From Clostridiales bacterium (lineage in GTDB: Bacteria > Bacillota > Sulfobacillia > UBA995 > UBA9673), in contig DPMO01000268.1 of the NCBI GenBank assembly GCA_003541445.1, forward strand, positions 1 to 6,464: a stretch of DNA of 6,464 nt, read 5' to 3'. Positions within the stretch are counted from its first letter, which is position 1; every line of letters starts with the position of its first letter. Of the stretch, positions 1-5,808 are shown in pieces. Both the position numbers and the translations under genes were made by a program. The notes under the pieces are model-generated. The model had not been told where the DNA came from, searched no databases, and worked only from the letters and a program-made list of their open reading frames with translations.

Positions 1-610
1 GCTGGTCCATCCGGCGGCGGGCATGCTCCCCCTCGCGGTGGGGTTCGGTGTCGCCGCCGGCCTCCGGCGGCTCGGCCTCCGTGCAGAGCTGAAGTGGCCC
101 AACGACGTCCTCGTCCGGGGGCGGAAGGTCTGCGGCGTGCTGGTCGAGGGAAGGTTCAGCGGGAGCCGTCTGGCGACGGCCGTCGCCGGGGTCGGCGTCA
201 ATTGGACCGTCCCGGAGGTTCCCGGGCGGGCCGGCCGTGTGACCGGCCTTGAGGCCGAGTTCGCCGCGGCCGGCGGCCGCCGTCCTCCCGGGCCGCCCTC
301 TGCTGAGGACGTCCTCGCCACACTCCTCCTGGACATCGAAAAGGCCTACCTTGTCCTCCACGGCGCGGGGACGGCGCCCTTCGTCCGCGCCTGGCCCGCC
401 TACTCGGCCCACTTCGCGCGCCCCGTGAGGCTTTCAAGGCCGGTGGGTGGGGCCGCCCGTGCCTCCACCGGCGCGCCCCGCCCTCTCCCGGACTCCTGGG
501 TCCTTTCCGGGGGACTCCTCCCTGACGGACGTCTCGAGGTGCTGGCCCCGGACGGGACAAGGCTCGCCGTCGACTCCGCCGACGCCGGCCTGGACCTCGA
601 GCCCTGCTGA
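1..610 (+). CDS. birA: Biotin-[acetyl-CoA-carboxylase] ligase, C-terminal part (5' end outside window)
   Basis: Biotin-protein ligase makes biotinyl-AMP from biotin and ATP and transfers biotin to a lysine of biotin-dependent carboxylases in the cytoplasm. The reading frame is open from base 2 and gives about 202 residues. It contains the family signature KWPND (visible residues 31-35), followed by GRKVCGVLVE and GVGVNW, which match the biotin/ATP-binding core (usual forms KWPND, GRKLAGIL.E, G.G.N). The end fits the small SH3-like C-terminal domain, but is rich in Gly/Pro/Arg and has low-complexity insertions (around AAAGGRRPPGPP and GGAARASTGAPRPLP). The GRGR-type biotin loop and any N-terminal DNA-binding domain lie upstream, so whether it also acts as a repressor cannot be judged. 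An internal ATG at 23 is not the start, because conserved sequence continues before it. It ends in TGA and is followed by a 131-base gap. Confidence 0.92.
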   Translation, partial: LVHPAAGMLPLAVGFGVAAGLRRLGLRAELKWPNDVLVRGRKVCGVLVEGRFSGSRLATAVAGVGVNWTVPEVPGRAGRVTGLEAEFAAAGGRRPPGPPSAEDVLATLLLDIEKAYLVLHGAGTAPFVRAWPAYSAHFARPVRLSRPVGGAARASTGAPRPLPDSWVLSGGLLPDGRLEVLAPDGTRLAVDSADAGLDLEPC

Positions 611-726
611 GACCCCCGGCCGGCCGGGAACAAACCCCGCCGGCGGAGCGTAGTACGGGGTGACACCGGCCGGGCGGCCGTCCGCCGACGGGGACCCCGG
701 CGCGGGCCGTCGAGCCGGTCGGTGCC

Positions 727-735
727 GGAGGGGGG
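727..735 (+). promoter_or_regulatory. Shine-Dalgarno fixing the GTG start at 742
   Basis: A GGAGGGGGG run lies about 6 bases before a GTG codon. The alternative ATG at 763 has no such signal at the right distance, so GTG 742 is preferred. Confidence 0.6.
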
Positions 736-741
736 TCTCAG

Positions 742-1284
742 GTGCTGTATCGTCCTCATCGGATGTACTTCTTCCTGCTCGTGGCCTGGCTGGCCATCAT
801 CCTCATCGCCCCGCCCGCCTGGAGGCTCTCCCTGGCCGCACTCAGCATAATCGCGGCCGTCATCAGCGGCTTCTACTTCCAGGTGTCGACAAGGGAGTAC
901 GCCCGGCGGCTCCTCGCGCGGGCGGCCGAGGGCGACGAGCAGGCACGTCGTCTCTACCTGGCCAGGACCCGCAGCAGGTTCGGCGACATCGCGCGGGAGT
1001 ATCTGGAAGAGCTTCTCAAGGCGTCCTCCTCGGACGACCGGCTCCTCCCGCTCGTCGTCAGGCAGCTCGGTCACCCCGACCCCCTCGCCAGGGAGATGGC
1101 AGAAGACCGGCTGGCGCGCATAGGAAGCCAGGCCGCGGGCCCTCTCGTGCACGCCGTGCTGGGGAAGGAACTCTCGGGCGACGGGGCGTTCCGGGCGCGC
1201 CGCCTCCTTTACCGCTGGCGTTCCGAACTCCCCCAGGACCTCGCGGCACTGCTGGAGTCGTTCGGCTACTGGCAGGATGGCTGA
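742..1284 (+). CDS. Hypothetical membrane-anchored HEAT-repeat-like protein
   Basis: I do not recognise a named family. The 180-residue product starts with two hydrophobic segments (about residues 9-24 and 28-47) separated by a short PPAWR turn, giving a hairpin membrane anchor. The rest is charged and predicted helical. Residues about 99-140 read like one HEAT repeat: DRLLPLVVRQL, a short HPDP turn, REMAEDRLARIG, then AAGPLVHAVL, with the typical Leu spacing and the R..A...L..IG pattern. The C-terminal part (ARRLLYRWRSEL) may be a degenerate further repeat. A protein-binding scaffold at the inner membrane face is an inference only. The start is GTG, chosen for its strong Shine-Dalgarno. It lies between birA and the vitamin-transporter gene, but gaps of 131 and 360 bases argue against tight co-translation with either. 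Codon use matches its neighbours and there is no sign of disruption. Confidence 0.8.
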   Translation: MLYRPHRMYFFLLVAWLAIILIAPPAWRLSLAALSIIAAVISGFYFQVSTREYARRLLARAAEGDEQARRLYLARTRSRFGDIAREYLEELLKASSSDDRLLPLVVRQLGHPDPLAREMAEDRLARIGSQAAGPLVHAVLGKELSGDGAFRARRLLYRWRSELPQDLAALLESFGYWQDG

Positions 1285-1320
1285 CAGGACTCGACCCTCT
1301 CGGCCCTTTGGGTCGCCAGG

Positions 1321-1351
1321 GCGCGGGTCCGCCTCCGGGGCGGACCCGCGC
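1321..1351 (+). terminator. Perfect 13-bp hairpin, terminator-like but with a poor T-tract
   Basis: Arms 1321-1333 and 1339-1351 are exact inverted complements (GCGCGGGTCCGCC / GGCGGACCCGCGC) with a 5-base loop. It lies 36 bases after the stop of the HEAT-like protein gene. The following bases (TGTGCCTTT) give only a weak U-run, so it may be an intrinsic terminator of the high-GC kind or a 3' stabilising hairpin. Confidence 0.5.
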
Positions 1352-1644
1352 TGTGCCTTTCAGAGGCGCGTCCGGGCCTTCCCGGCGGCGAGCCGGTCGG
1401 CCCCGCCGTGGCGACCGAATAGACAGGCAGTTCATTTGGGAGGAGACGCCACGGTGTGGAGGCAATAGAATCTTCGCACAGGTCCCTCGGCCCGCAGCCT
1501 CAGGGATCGGGACCGGAGGGCCGACGGAGGGGCGGCCTCGTTTGCCCCGCGGGGGCCCCGGGAAGGGGGGGATGGGAAACCGGTCGGGGCGGTTGATGAA
1601 CTGTCCGGCATCCAGCGTGAGCCGGAACGGAGGTCTCCTTGATC
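1352..1644 (+). promoter_or_regulatory. Long leader/control region upstream of the ECF S-component gene
   Basis: No protein-coding signal is convincing here. A TAGAAT at 1466-1471 is a possible -10 box, but no good -35 box lies 16-18 bases upstream. An inverted repeat 1404-1413 / 1447-1456 (CGCCGTGGCG / CGCCACGGTG, one G-T pair) encloses a relatively AT-rich 33-base loop. Further potential stems are 1487-1493 with 1518-1524 (TCGGCCC / GGGCCGA) and 1604-1609 with 1621-1626 (TCCGGC / GCCGGA). The last ends three bases before the GGAGGT Shine-Dalgarno at 1629-1634. If transcription starts near 1478, the leader would be about 165 bases. I compared it from memory with cobalamin, TPP, FMN, THF and glycine riboswitches and found no convincing match. 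Confidence 0.4.
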
Positions 1645-2457
1645 ATGGCTTCTCAACGGTTTTCAGGCTTGACTTCACCCCCGCCCCCGGGCGTCCGGAA
1701 GGGCTCCGGCCTCCTCACGACGAGGCAGGTCGTCGTTGCCGGGCTCCTGGGCGCCATCACCGCCTTGATGGGGGCTCTGCCCTCGGTGGGTCTCATCCCG
1801 CTGCCGTTCTCCCCCGCCGGACACGCGACCATCATGCACATCCCGGTCATCCTCGCCGGGGTCATGGAGGGCCCGGTGGTGGGCGCCCTCGTCGGGGCGG
1901 TCTTCGGACTCTTCAGCTTCCTCCAGGCCACCCTGCCCTTTTTCAAGGACCCCCTCATCGCCTTCGGCCCGCGCATCCTCATCGGCGTCTTCGCCTACTA
2001 CGCCTTCGTCTTGGTCAAGCGGCCGCACGCGCGCCTCGTCGTCACCGGGGTGGTCGGCCTGGCGGTGGCGCGGACCGTCTACGAGACGGGGGCCTTCCTG
2101 AACCGGAACTGGGGGACAGAGGGCTACGTGCCGGGTTTCTTCGGCCAGCTCTTCCACCCGCTGACCTCTCAGGTCCCTCTCTGGGTGGGCCTGTCGGTCC
2201 TTCTGGGCCTGGGCGTGGCCTGGGCGGCGTGGAGCGTTCTCCGCGGTGAGAACGCACCCCCGGCCATGGCCGCCATCGTCGGCACCCTCACGAACACGGT
2301 CGGGGTTCTCAGCCTGATCGTCATCAGGTTCAAGACGTTCACGCCGGGCATGGCCTTCTTCGTCGGACTGACCCACGGCCTGCCCGAGTTGCTTGTGGCG
2401 GTCATCCTGGTCGTCCTGCTCTACCGGGGCGTCCGGGCCGCCTACCATCGTCCTTAA
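1645..2457 (+). CDS. ECF transporter S component (probable pantothenate or related vitamin uptake)
   Basis: This is an integral membrane substrate-binding subunit of an energy-coupling-factor transporter, which works with a shared EcfT/EcfA module not present here. The 270-residue product has about 7-8 hydrophobic segments (near 28-45, 61-75, 76-95, 108-124, 131-146, 178-199, 206-227, 237-260). Family-like stretches are ATIMHIPVILAG (61-72), GPVVGALVGAVFGLFSFL (76-93), FKDPLIAFGPRILIG (100-114) and GTLTNTVGV (213-221). The first helix carries an AxxxA pattern (ALMGA, 40-44), as in helices that contact the T component. It is longer than the usual 180-200 residues because of an extra middle section (about 128-205). 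coaX follows after 15 bases, which favours pantothenate as substrate, though this is inference. Start choice is open: GGAGGT (1629-1634) lies 10-11 bases before ATG 1645, but 4-5 bases before an in-frame TTG at 1639. The 20-residue Pro/Ser-rich N-terminus is not conserved. Confidence 0.88.
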   Translation: MASQRFSGLTSPPPPGVRKGSGLLTTRQVVVAGLLGAITALMGALPSVGLIPLPFSPAGHATIMHIPVILAGVMEGPVVGALVGAVFGLFSFLQATLPFFKDPLIAFGPRILIGVFAYYAFVLVKRPHARLVVTGVVGLAVARTVYETGAFLNRNWGTEGYVPGFFGQLFHPLTSQVPLWVGLSVLLGLGVAWAAWSVLRGENAPPAMAAIVGTLTNTVGVLSLIVIRFKTFTPGMAFFVGLTHGLPELLVAVILVVLLYRGVRAAYHRP

Positions 2458-2472
2458 GGGGCTAGTTGCGGC

Positions 2473-3246
2473 ATGCTCTTGGTTGTCGACATAGGGAACA
2501 CCAACATCGTCGCCGGCGTCTATCGCGACGGCTCGGACCGGCTCCTGTTCCACCTTCGCCTCAGCACGGACCCGAACCGGACGGCCGACGAGTACGGGCT
2601 CCTTCTCAAGGGCTTCTTCGAACACAACGACCTCTCTCTGAAGGACGTCAAGGCCATCGTCATGTCCTCCGTGGTCCCGCCTCTCACTCCGGTCATGGAG
2701 ACGACCTTCGAGAAATACTTCCGGCGGCGGCCTCTCGTCGTCGGACCGGGCATCAAGACCGGGATGAACATCCTCTACGAGGACCCCCGGGAGGTCGGGG
2801 CCGACCGCATCGTGAACGCCGTGGCCGCCTTCAGCCACTACGGGGGCCCCCTCATCGTGGTCGACTTCGGCACGGCCACGACGCTGGACGCCATCAGCGC
2901 CGACGGGGCCTACCTCGGCGGGGCCATCGCGCCCGGCATCGGCATCTCGACCGAGGCGCTCTTCGAGCACGCGGCGAAGCTGTCACGCATCGAGCTGGTC
3001 AGGCCCAAGAGTGTCATCGGCAAGACGACGGTGGCCAGCATGCAGTCAGGCATCATCTTCGGTGTGGCCGGACAGGTCGATGAGCTCGTCCGCCGGATGA
3101 AGAAGGAGATGGACGGGAACCCCAAGGTCGTGGCGACCGGCGGATACGCCGAGCTCATCGCTGAGGAGACATCGACCATAGACGTCGTGGACCCGCTCCT
3201 GACCCTCGAGGGCCTCCGCCTGATCTACCTCAAGAACCGCGAGTAG
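2473..3246 (+). CDS. coaX: Type III pantothenate kinase
   Basis: CoaX phosphorylates pantothenate with ATP, the first committed step of coenzyme A synthesis in the cytoplasm. Type III enzymes belong to the ASKHA fold, usually need a monovalent cation and are not feedback-inhibited by CoA. The 257-residue product has the usual full length. Signatures visible are DIGNTN (residues 6-11, phosphate-binding loop), GADRIVNA (109-116, with Asp111 the likely catalytic base), [13 protein letters not shown] (129-141), GGAIAPGI and, near the C-terminus, [11 protein letters not shown]. The start ATG is at the family-typical position, immediately before [10 protein letters not shown]. The upstream Shine-Dalgarno is weak (AAGGGG at 2456-2461, about 11 bases before ATG). 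It follows the ECF S-component gene by 15 bases, so the two are almost surely one operon for uptake and trapping of the vitamin. All key residues are present. Confidence 0.97.
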   Translation: MLLVVDIGNTNIVAGVYRDGSDRLLFHLRLSTDPNRTADEYGLLLKGFFEHNDLSLKDVKAIVMSSVVPPLTPVMETTFEKYFRRRPLVVGPGIKTGMNILYEDPREVGADRIVNAVAAFSHYGGPLIVVDFGTATTLDAISADGAYLGGAIAPGIGISTEALFEHAAKLSRIELVRPKSVIGKTTVASMQSGIIFGVAGQVDELVRRMKKEMDGNPKVVATGGYAELIAEETSTIDVVDPLLTLEGLRLIYLKNRE

Positions 3247-3333
3247 GTCGTGTGCGGCGGCGTCGCGTGCGGGCGCGTGGCGCGCCGGGCACCCGGCCGG
3301 CGGACAGGGTCGCATGCGAACGGGTCGCCTGCG
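3247..3333 (+). repeat. Four copies of a GTCGYNTGCG decamer in two pairs
   Basis: The decamer occurs at 3247-3256 (GTCGTGTGCG), 3262-3271 (GTCGCGTGCG), 3309-3318 (GTCGCATGCG) and 3324-3333 (GTCGCCTGCG). Copies within each pair are 15 bases apart, and equivalent copies of the two pairs are 62 bases apart. They lie in the non-coding gap after coaX and the last overlaps a hairpin stem. The function is unknown. Confidence 0.5.
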
Positions 3334-3370
3334 GCGCCCCGGGGCGTCGTCCTCGGGGCGCCGCGGGTGA
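3325..3370 (+). terminator. Very strong GC hairpin after coaX, directly before the MFS ribosome binding site
   Basis: Bases 3325-3340 pair with 3355-3370: ten perfect pairs (GCGGCGCCCC / GGGGCGCCGC) extended by six more, two of them G-T, around a 14-base loop. There is no T-tract. The 3' arm ends at the first A of AAGGAGG. It may terminate or stabilise the transporter-coaX transcript, or act as an insulator or regulatory stem in front of the MFS gene. Confidence 0.45.
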
Positions 3371-3437
3371 AGGAGGATTGCCTTCGGGTCACGAAATATC
3401 AGTGACCATGACCCGAAATCTCTGTGATTCGGGGTCC
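3370..3437 (+). promoter_or_regulatory. Alternative-hairpin translation-initiation region or operator of the MFS gene
   Basis: AAGGAGG at 3370-3376 is a near-ideal Shine-Dalgarno, but no start codon lies 5-9 bases after it. Hairpin A (GGTCAC 3387-3392 with GTGACC 3402-3407) ends exactly before ATG 3408 and would reduce the effective spacing to about 10 bases. Hairpin B (TTCGGGTCA 3383-3391 with TGACCCGAA 3409-3417, 9 perfect pairs) would bury the ATG. Hairpin C (GACCCGAA 3410-3417 with TTCGGGGTC 3428-3436, one bulged G) competes with B. At the DNA level these are three TTCGGGTCA-like half-sites in +,-,+ orientation, overlaid by a direct repeat CGAAATATCAGTGA / CGAAATCTCTGTGA (3392 and 3414, 22-bp period). 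The patch is much richer in A/T than its surroundings. Confidence 0.5.
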
Positions 3438-4637
3438 GTCTCCCCGCCGCCCGCGACGGCCGGGACGAGACCCGCACCTCGGCTCTCTCCGCTCGTCCTT
3501 CTTTCCCTGGGGGCCCTCGCCTGGCGGTTCGGCTTCGGTGTCTACCGCGCCATCTACAACAACTTCCTGGTCGAGGTCCACGGGATCCGCCCCGAGCAGC
3601 TCGGCCTCATCGAAAGCATAAGGGAGGTCCCCGGGCTCCTGGTCGTGTTCCTGGTCGCCCTTGTGGCGGGGCTGGCCCCTTCCCTGGTCACCGGGGCGGC
3701 CTGCCTTCTCCTGGCCGCCGGGCTCCTGCTCTACCCCTTCGCCGGGGGCTTCGGCCACCTCGTGGCCATAACCCTCTTGTTCTCGACAGGGTTCCACATG
3801 CTCTTCCCGCCTCAGAACAGCCTCGTGCTCCACCACGCCGGGGAAGGGAAGAAGGGGCAGTGGCTCGGACGGATAGAAGGCGTCGGGTCGGCCGCGGCCC
3901 TCGGGGCCATGGCCATGACGGCTCTCCTGGTCTCCCGCCTGGGCTTCCGCGGGCTGTTCTTCCTCGGAGCGGCGGTCGCCCTCGGCGGCGCTGTGGCCTT
4001 CTTCCTCACGCCCGGGCCCGACCGGCTGATGGTGAGGAGCCGGGGCCTCGGCCTCAGGCGGGAGTACTTCTCCTACTACGTGATGACCCTCGTCCAGGGG
4101 GCCAGGCGTCACTTCTTCCTTGTCTTCGCCCTCTACAACCTCGTCGAGGTCCACGAGGTGCCCACGGCCACGGTGGCCACCCTTCTCACTGTGTCGGGGG
4201 TCGCTCTCGTGGCCACCCGCCCGCTCCTGGGCCGGCTGGCGGACCGCTTCGGGGAGACGCGGGTCCTGGCCTGGTGCTTCGGTCTCGTGGCGGCCGTCTT
4301 CACCGGCTATGCCTTCGTGCGGGACGTGCGTCTCATCTATCTTCTCTTCTTCCTTGACAGCGTGCTGACGTTCGAGCTGGTCATCGTCCTTTACGCCTAC
4401 CGCATCGCCCGGGGCGAGGGGGTCGCGGCCGCCCTCGCCGGGGGCAGCACGGTGGGGCACATCACCGGGGTGATTGTTCCCTTCGTCGGCGGCCTCATCT
4501 GGAAGTTCGCCGGCCCGTCGGCGACCTTCTTATTCGGGACGGCGGTCTGTCTCTTCGGCCTGTTCCATGCGGTCCGGGTCGGCCGCCGGCAAGCCCTGGA
4601 GGCCCCTGCCCGGCCCTCGCCCTCTTCACCGGCCTAG
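3408..4637 (+). CDS. MFS (major facilitator superfamily) transporter
   Basis: This is a polytopic inner-membrane secondary transporter; its substrate cannot be told from sequence. The 409-residue product shows about 12 hydrophobic helices (near 28-50, 66-88, 90-111, 116-135, 155-175, 181-201, 219-246, 255-273, 285-304, 308-332, 343-364, 370-391), in two six-helix halves joined by a charged loop (about 203-218, RLMVRSRGLGLRR). The classic motif A is present between helices 8 and 9 (GRLADRFGE, 275-283) but its usual copy after helix 2 is absent. The first 27 residues are Pro/Thr/Arg-rich and unlikely to be conserved. The only ATG in a sensible place is 3408. GTG 3402 and TTG 3378 are also in frame, but TTG 3378 is just one base after the Shine-Dalgarno. 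Codons at the very start (CGA, AAT, TGT) are unlike the GC-biased rest. It faces tdh tail to tail with a 34-base gap, so a role linked to amino acid or small-metabolite transport is possible but unproven. Confidence 0.85.
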   Translation: MTRNLCDSGSVSPPPATAGTRPAPRLSPLVLLSLGALAWRFGFGVYRAIYNNFLVEVHGIRPEQLGLIESIREVPGLLVVFLVALVAGLAPSLVTGAACLLLAAGLLLYPFAGGFGHLVAITLLFSTGFHMLFPPQNSLVLHHAGEGKKGQWLGRIEGVGSAAALGAMAMTALLVSRLGFRGLFFLGAAVALGGAVAFFLTPGPDRLMVRSRGLGLRREYFSYYVMTLVQGARRHFFLVFALYNLVEVHEVPTATVATLLTVSGVALVATRPLLGRLADRFGETRVLAWCFGLVAAVFTGYAFVRDVRLIYLLFFLDSVLTFELVIVLYAYRIARGEGVAAALAGGSTVGHITGVIVPFVGGLIWKFAGPSATFLFGTAVCLFGLFHAVRVGRRQALEAPARPSPSSPA

Positions 4638-4671
4638 GGGATGTGGAAGGCGCGTGGCGGTCCCGGCCGGG

Positions 4672-5718
4672 CTAGAGGGTCAGGACGATCTTGCCGCACT
4701 TCCCCGAGGCGGCCAGCTCGAAGGCCTCGCGGTAGGACTCGAGCGGGAACGTATGGGTGATGAGGGGGCGCAGGTCGACCCGGCCCGAGGACAGGAAGGT
4801 CCGCGTCCGGTACCACGTCTCGAAGATGTGGCGCCCCGTCACGCCCTGAACGGTCAGGCCCTTGAAGACGAGGTCCTCGCTGATGTCGAGCTCGACAGCG
4901 CCGGCCGGCAGTCCGAGAAGAGTGACCCGCCCGCCGTGTCTCGTGGTCTTCAGGGCCGCGCGGATGGCCGCAGGGGCCCCCGACATCTCGAGGACCGCGT
5001 CGACCCCTCGGCCCTCGGTGAGCCTGAGGGTCTCACTCACGACGTCGACACGGGCCACGTTCACCAGATGGTCGGCCCCGAGTCTTCCCGCCAGCTCCAG
5101 ACGGTAGTCCGAGAGGTCGGAGGCGATGACCAGAGCCGCCCCCGACGCACGGAGGAGAGCCACGGCCATGAGGCCGATGGGACCACAGCCCTCCACGAGG
5201 AAAGAGCATCCGGGGACGTCCCCCGCGAATACCGTGTCCACGGCGTTCCCGAAGGGCTCCTGGATGGAGGCTGTCTCCGGCGGGAGGTCGGAGGGGTTGG
5301 GCCAGAGGTTCGCGGCCGGGATGGCGACGAACTCGGCGAAGCAGCCCGGACGGTCGACGCCGAGGATGGAGCAGTCCTGGCAGTGGTGGAACTGACCGAT
5401 GCGGCACTGGTAGCAGCGGTGGCAGACGACGTGCGATTCGGCGGAGACGTAGTCACCCACGCGCACGTCGTCGACCCCGGGTCCGACCTCGACCACGTGT
5501 CCCGCGAACTCGTGTCCGAAGACCAGAGGCGGCTTTATCCGCTCTGCGGCCCACTTGTCCCACTTGTAGATGTGGACATCGGTCCCGCAGACAGATGCGA
5601 CCTTCACCTTCACGAGGACCTCCCCGGGACCGGGGCGGGGCACCTCGACCTGCCGGAGCTCCGCTCCGGGCGCCGCAGCGGTCTTGACGACGGCCTTCAT
5701 CCTGTCGGGAAGCGCCAT
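4672..5718 (-). CDS. tdh: L-threonine 3-dehydrogenase (zinc- and NAD-dependent)
   Basis: It oxidises L-threonine with NAD+ to 2-amino-3-ketobutyrate, which 2-amino-3-ketobutyrate CoA ligase (Kbl) splits to glycine and acetyl-CoA. It is a 348-residue medium-chain dehydrogenase. Catalytic-zinc residues are Cys44 (CGTDVHIYKWD), His69 and Glu70 (GHEFAG). Structural-zinc cysteines are 99, 102, 105 and 113. His96 corresponds to E. coli His90, which influences substrate specificity, with a constant offset of six residues. The Rossmann motif is GCGPIG (177-182). Threonine-dehydrogenase hallmarks RPGCFAEF, EPFGNAVDT, MSGAP and the FETWY segment point to Tdh rather than sorbitol or butanediol dehydrogenase. 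ATG 5718 is chosen because AGGAGG lies 11 bases upstream. The internal Met at 5700 matches the E. coli start but lacks a Shine-Dalgarno; ATG 5760 lies upstream of the site. No kbl gene is in the window. It is transcribed against its neighbours, convergent to the MFS gene and divergent from the nuclease gene. Confidence 0.93.
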   Translation of the reverse strand: MALPDRMKAVVKTAAAPGAELRQVEVPRPGPGEVLVKVKVASVCGTDVHIYKWDKWAAERIKPPLVFGHEFAGHVVEVGPGVDDVRVGDYVSAESHVVCHRCYQCRIGQFHHCQDCSILGVDRPGCFAEFVAIPAANLWPNPSDLPPETASIQEPFGNAVDTVFAGDVPGCSFLVEGCGPIGLMAVALLRASGAALVIASDLSDYRLELAGRLGADHLVNVARVDVVSETLRLTEGRGVDAVLEMSGAPAAIRAALKTTRHGGRVTLLGLPAGAVELDISEDLVFKGLTVQGVTGRHIFETWYRTRTFLSSGRVDLRPLITHTFPLESYREAFELAASGKCGKIVLTL

Positions 5719-5729
5719 GCCTGAGCAAT

Positions 5730-5735
5730 CCTCCT
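5730..5735 (-). promoter_or_regulatory. Shine-Dalgarno of tdh
   Basis: AGGAGG on the minus strand lies 11 bases before ATG 5718, which decides that start against ATG 5760 and ATG 5700. It sits inside the 11-mer AGGAGGATTGC that also occurs before the MFS gene (3371-3381). Confidence 0.6.
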
Positions 5736-5746
5736 GTAAGGGTTTT

Positions 5747-5803
5747 GGCCCGGTCAGCATAAGTTCTTCTAGCGGACTCGAGGCAGTCCTTCAGAACCGG
5801 GCC
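5747..5803. promoter_or_regulatory. Nested inverted repeats in the tdh / nuclease divergent region
   Basis: GGCCCGGT (5747-5754) is the exact inverted complement of ACCGGGCC (5796-5803), 41 bases apart. Inside lies GGACT (5774-5778) with AGTCC (5785-5789). The outer right arm ends five bases before the -35 box of the rightward promoter. The element could be an operator affecting both genes or a hairpin in the tdh leader. No convincing -35/-10 pair for tdh was found; TATGCT on the minus strand at 5756-5761 is a weak -10 candidate. Confidence 0.35.
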
Positions 5804-5808
5804 TTCCA

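Noticed and set aside
615..628. Perfect 14-base palindrome CCCGGCCGGCCGGG after birA as a terminator
   Set aside because: The stem is only 5 bp with a 4-base loop and no T-run follows; palindromes of C and G are frequent at this composition.
1571..1640. Cobalamin-riboswitch-like words (GGGAAACCGGT, then CTGTCCGG) before the S component
   Set aside because: The order and remaining conserved boxes of the cobalamin element are absent; the words are short and expected in such sequence.
660..2249. Plus-strand open frame of 529 codons spanning the HEAT-like gene and the S component
   Set aside because: Out of frame with both supported genes, Arg/Pro/Gly-rich, with no domain pattern and no ribosome binding site at its start.
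1675..2970. Long minus-strand open frame (431 codons) opposite the S component and coaX
   Set aside because: It is very rich in Asp, Glu, Gly and Arg without any motif, runs antisense to two clear genes and is explained by GC-rich third positions removing stops.
3252..3407. N-terminal extension of the MFS protein to GTG 3252
   Set aside because: The extension is Arg/Gly-rich, encodes the decamer repeats and the strong hairpin, and has no ribosome binding site at 3252.
3399..4460. Long minus-strand open frame (353 codons) opposite the MFS gene
   Set aside because: Composition is typical of an antisense shadow (Glu/Gly/Pro/His-rich, no hydrophobic or family pattern), and the plus strand encodes a clear 12-helix protein.
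4638..4671. Bidirectional terminator between the convergent MFS and tdh genes
   Set aside because: Only a short CCCGGCCGGG palindrome is present, with no T-tract on either side.
4474..5724. Plus-strand open frame of 416 codons opposite tdh
   Set aside because: Antisense to a strongly supported threonine dehydrogenase; no motif of its own.
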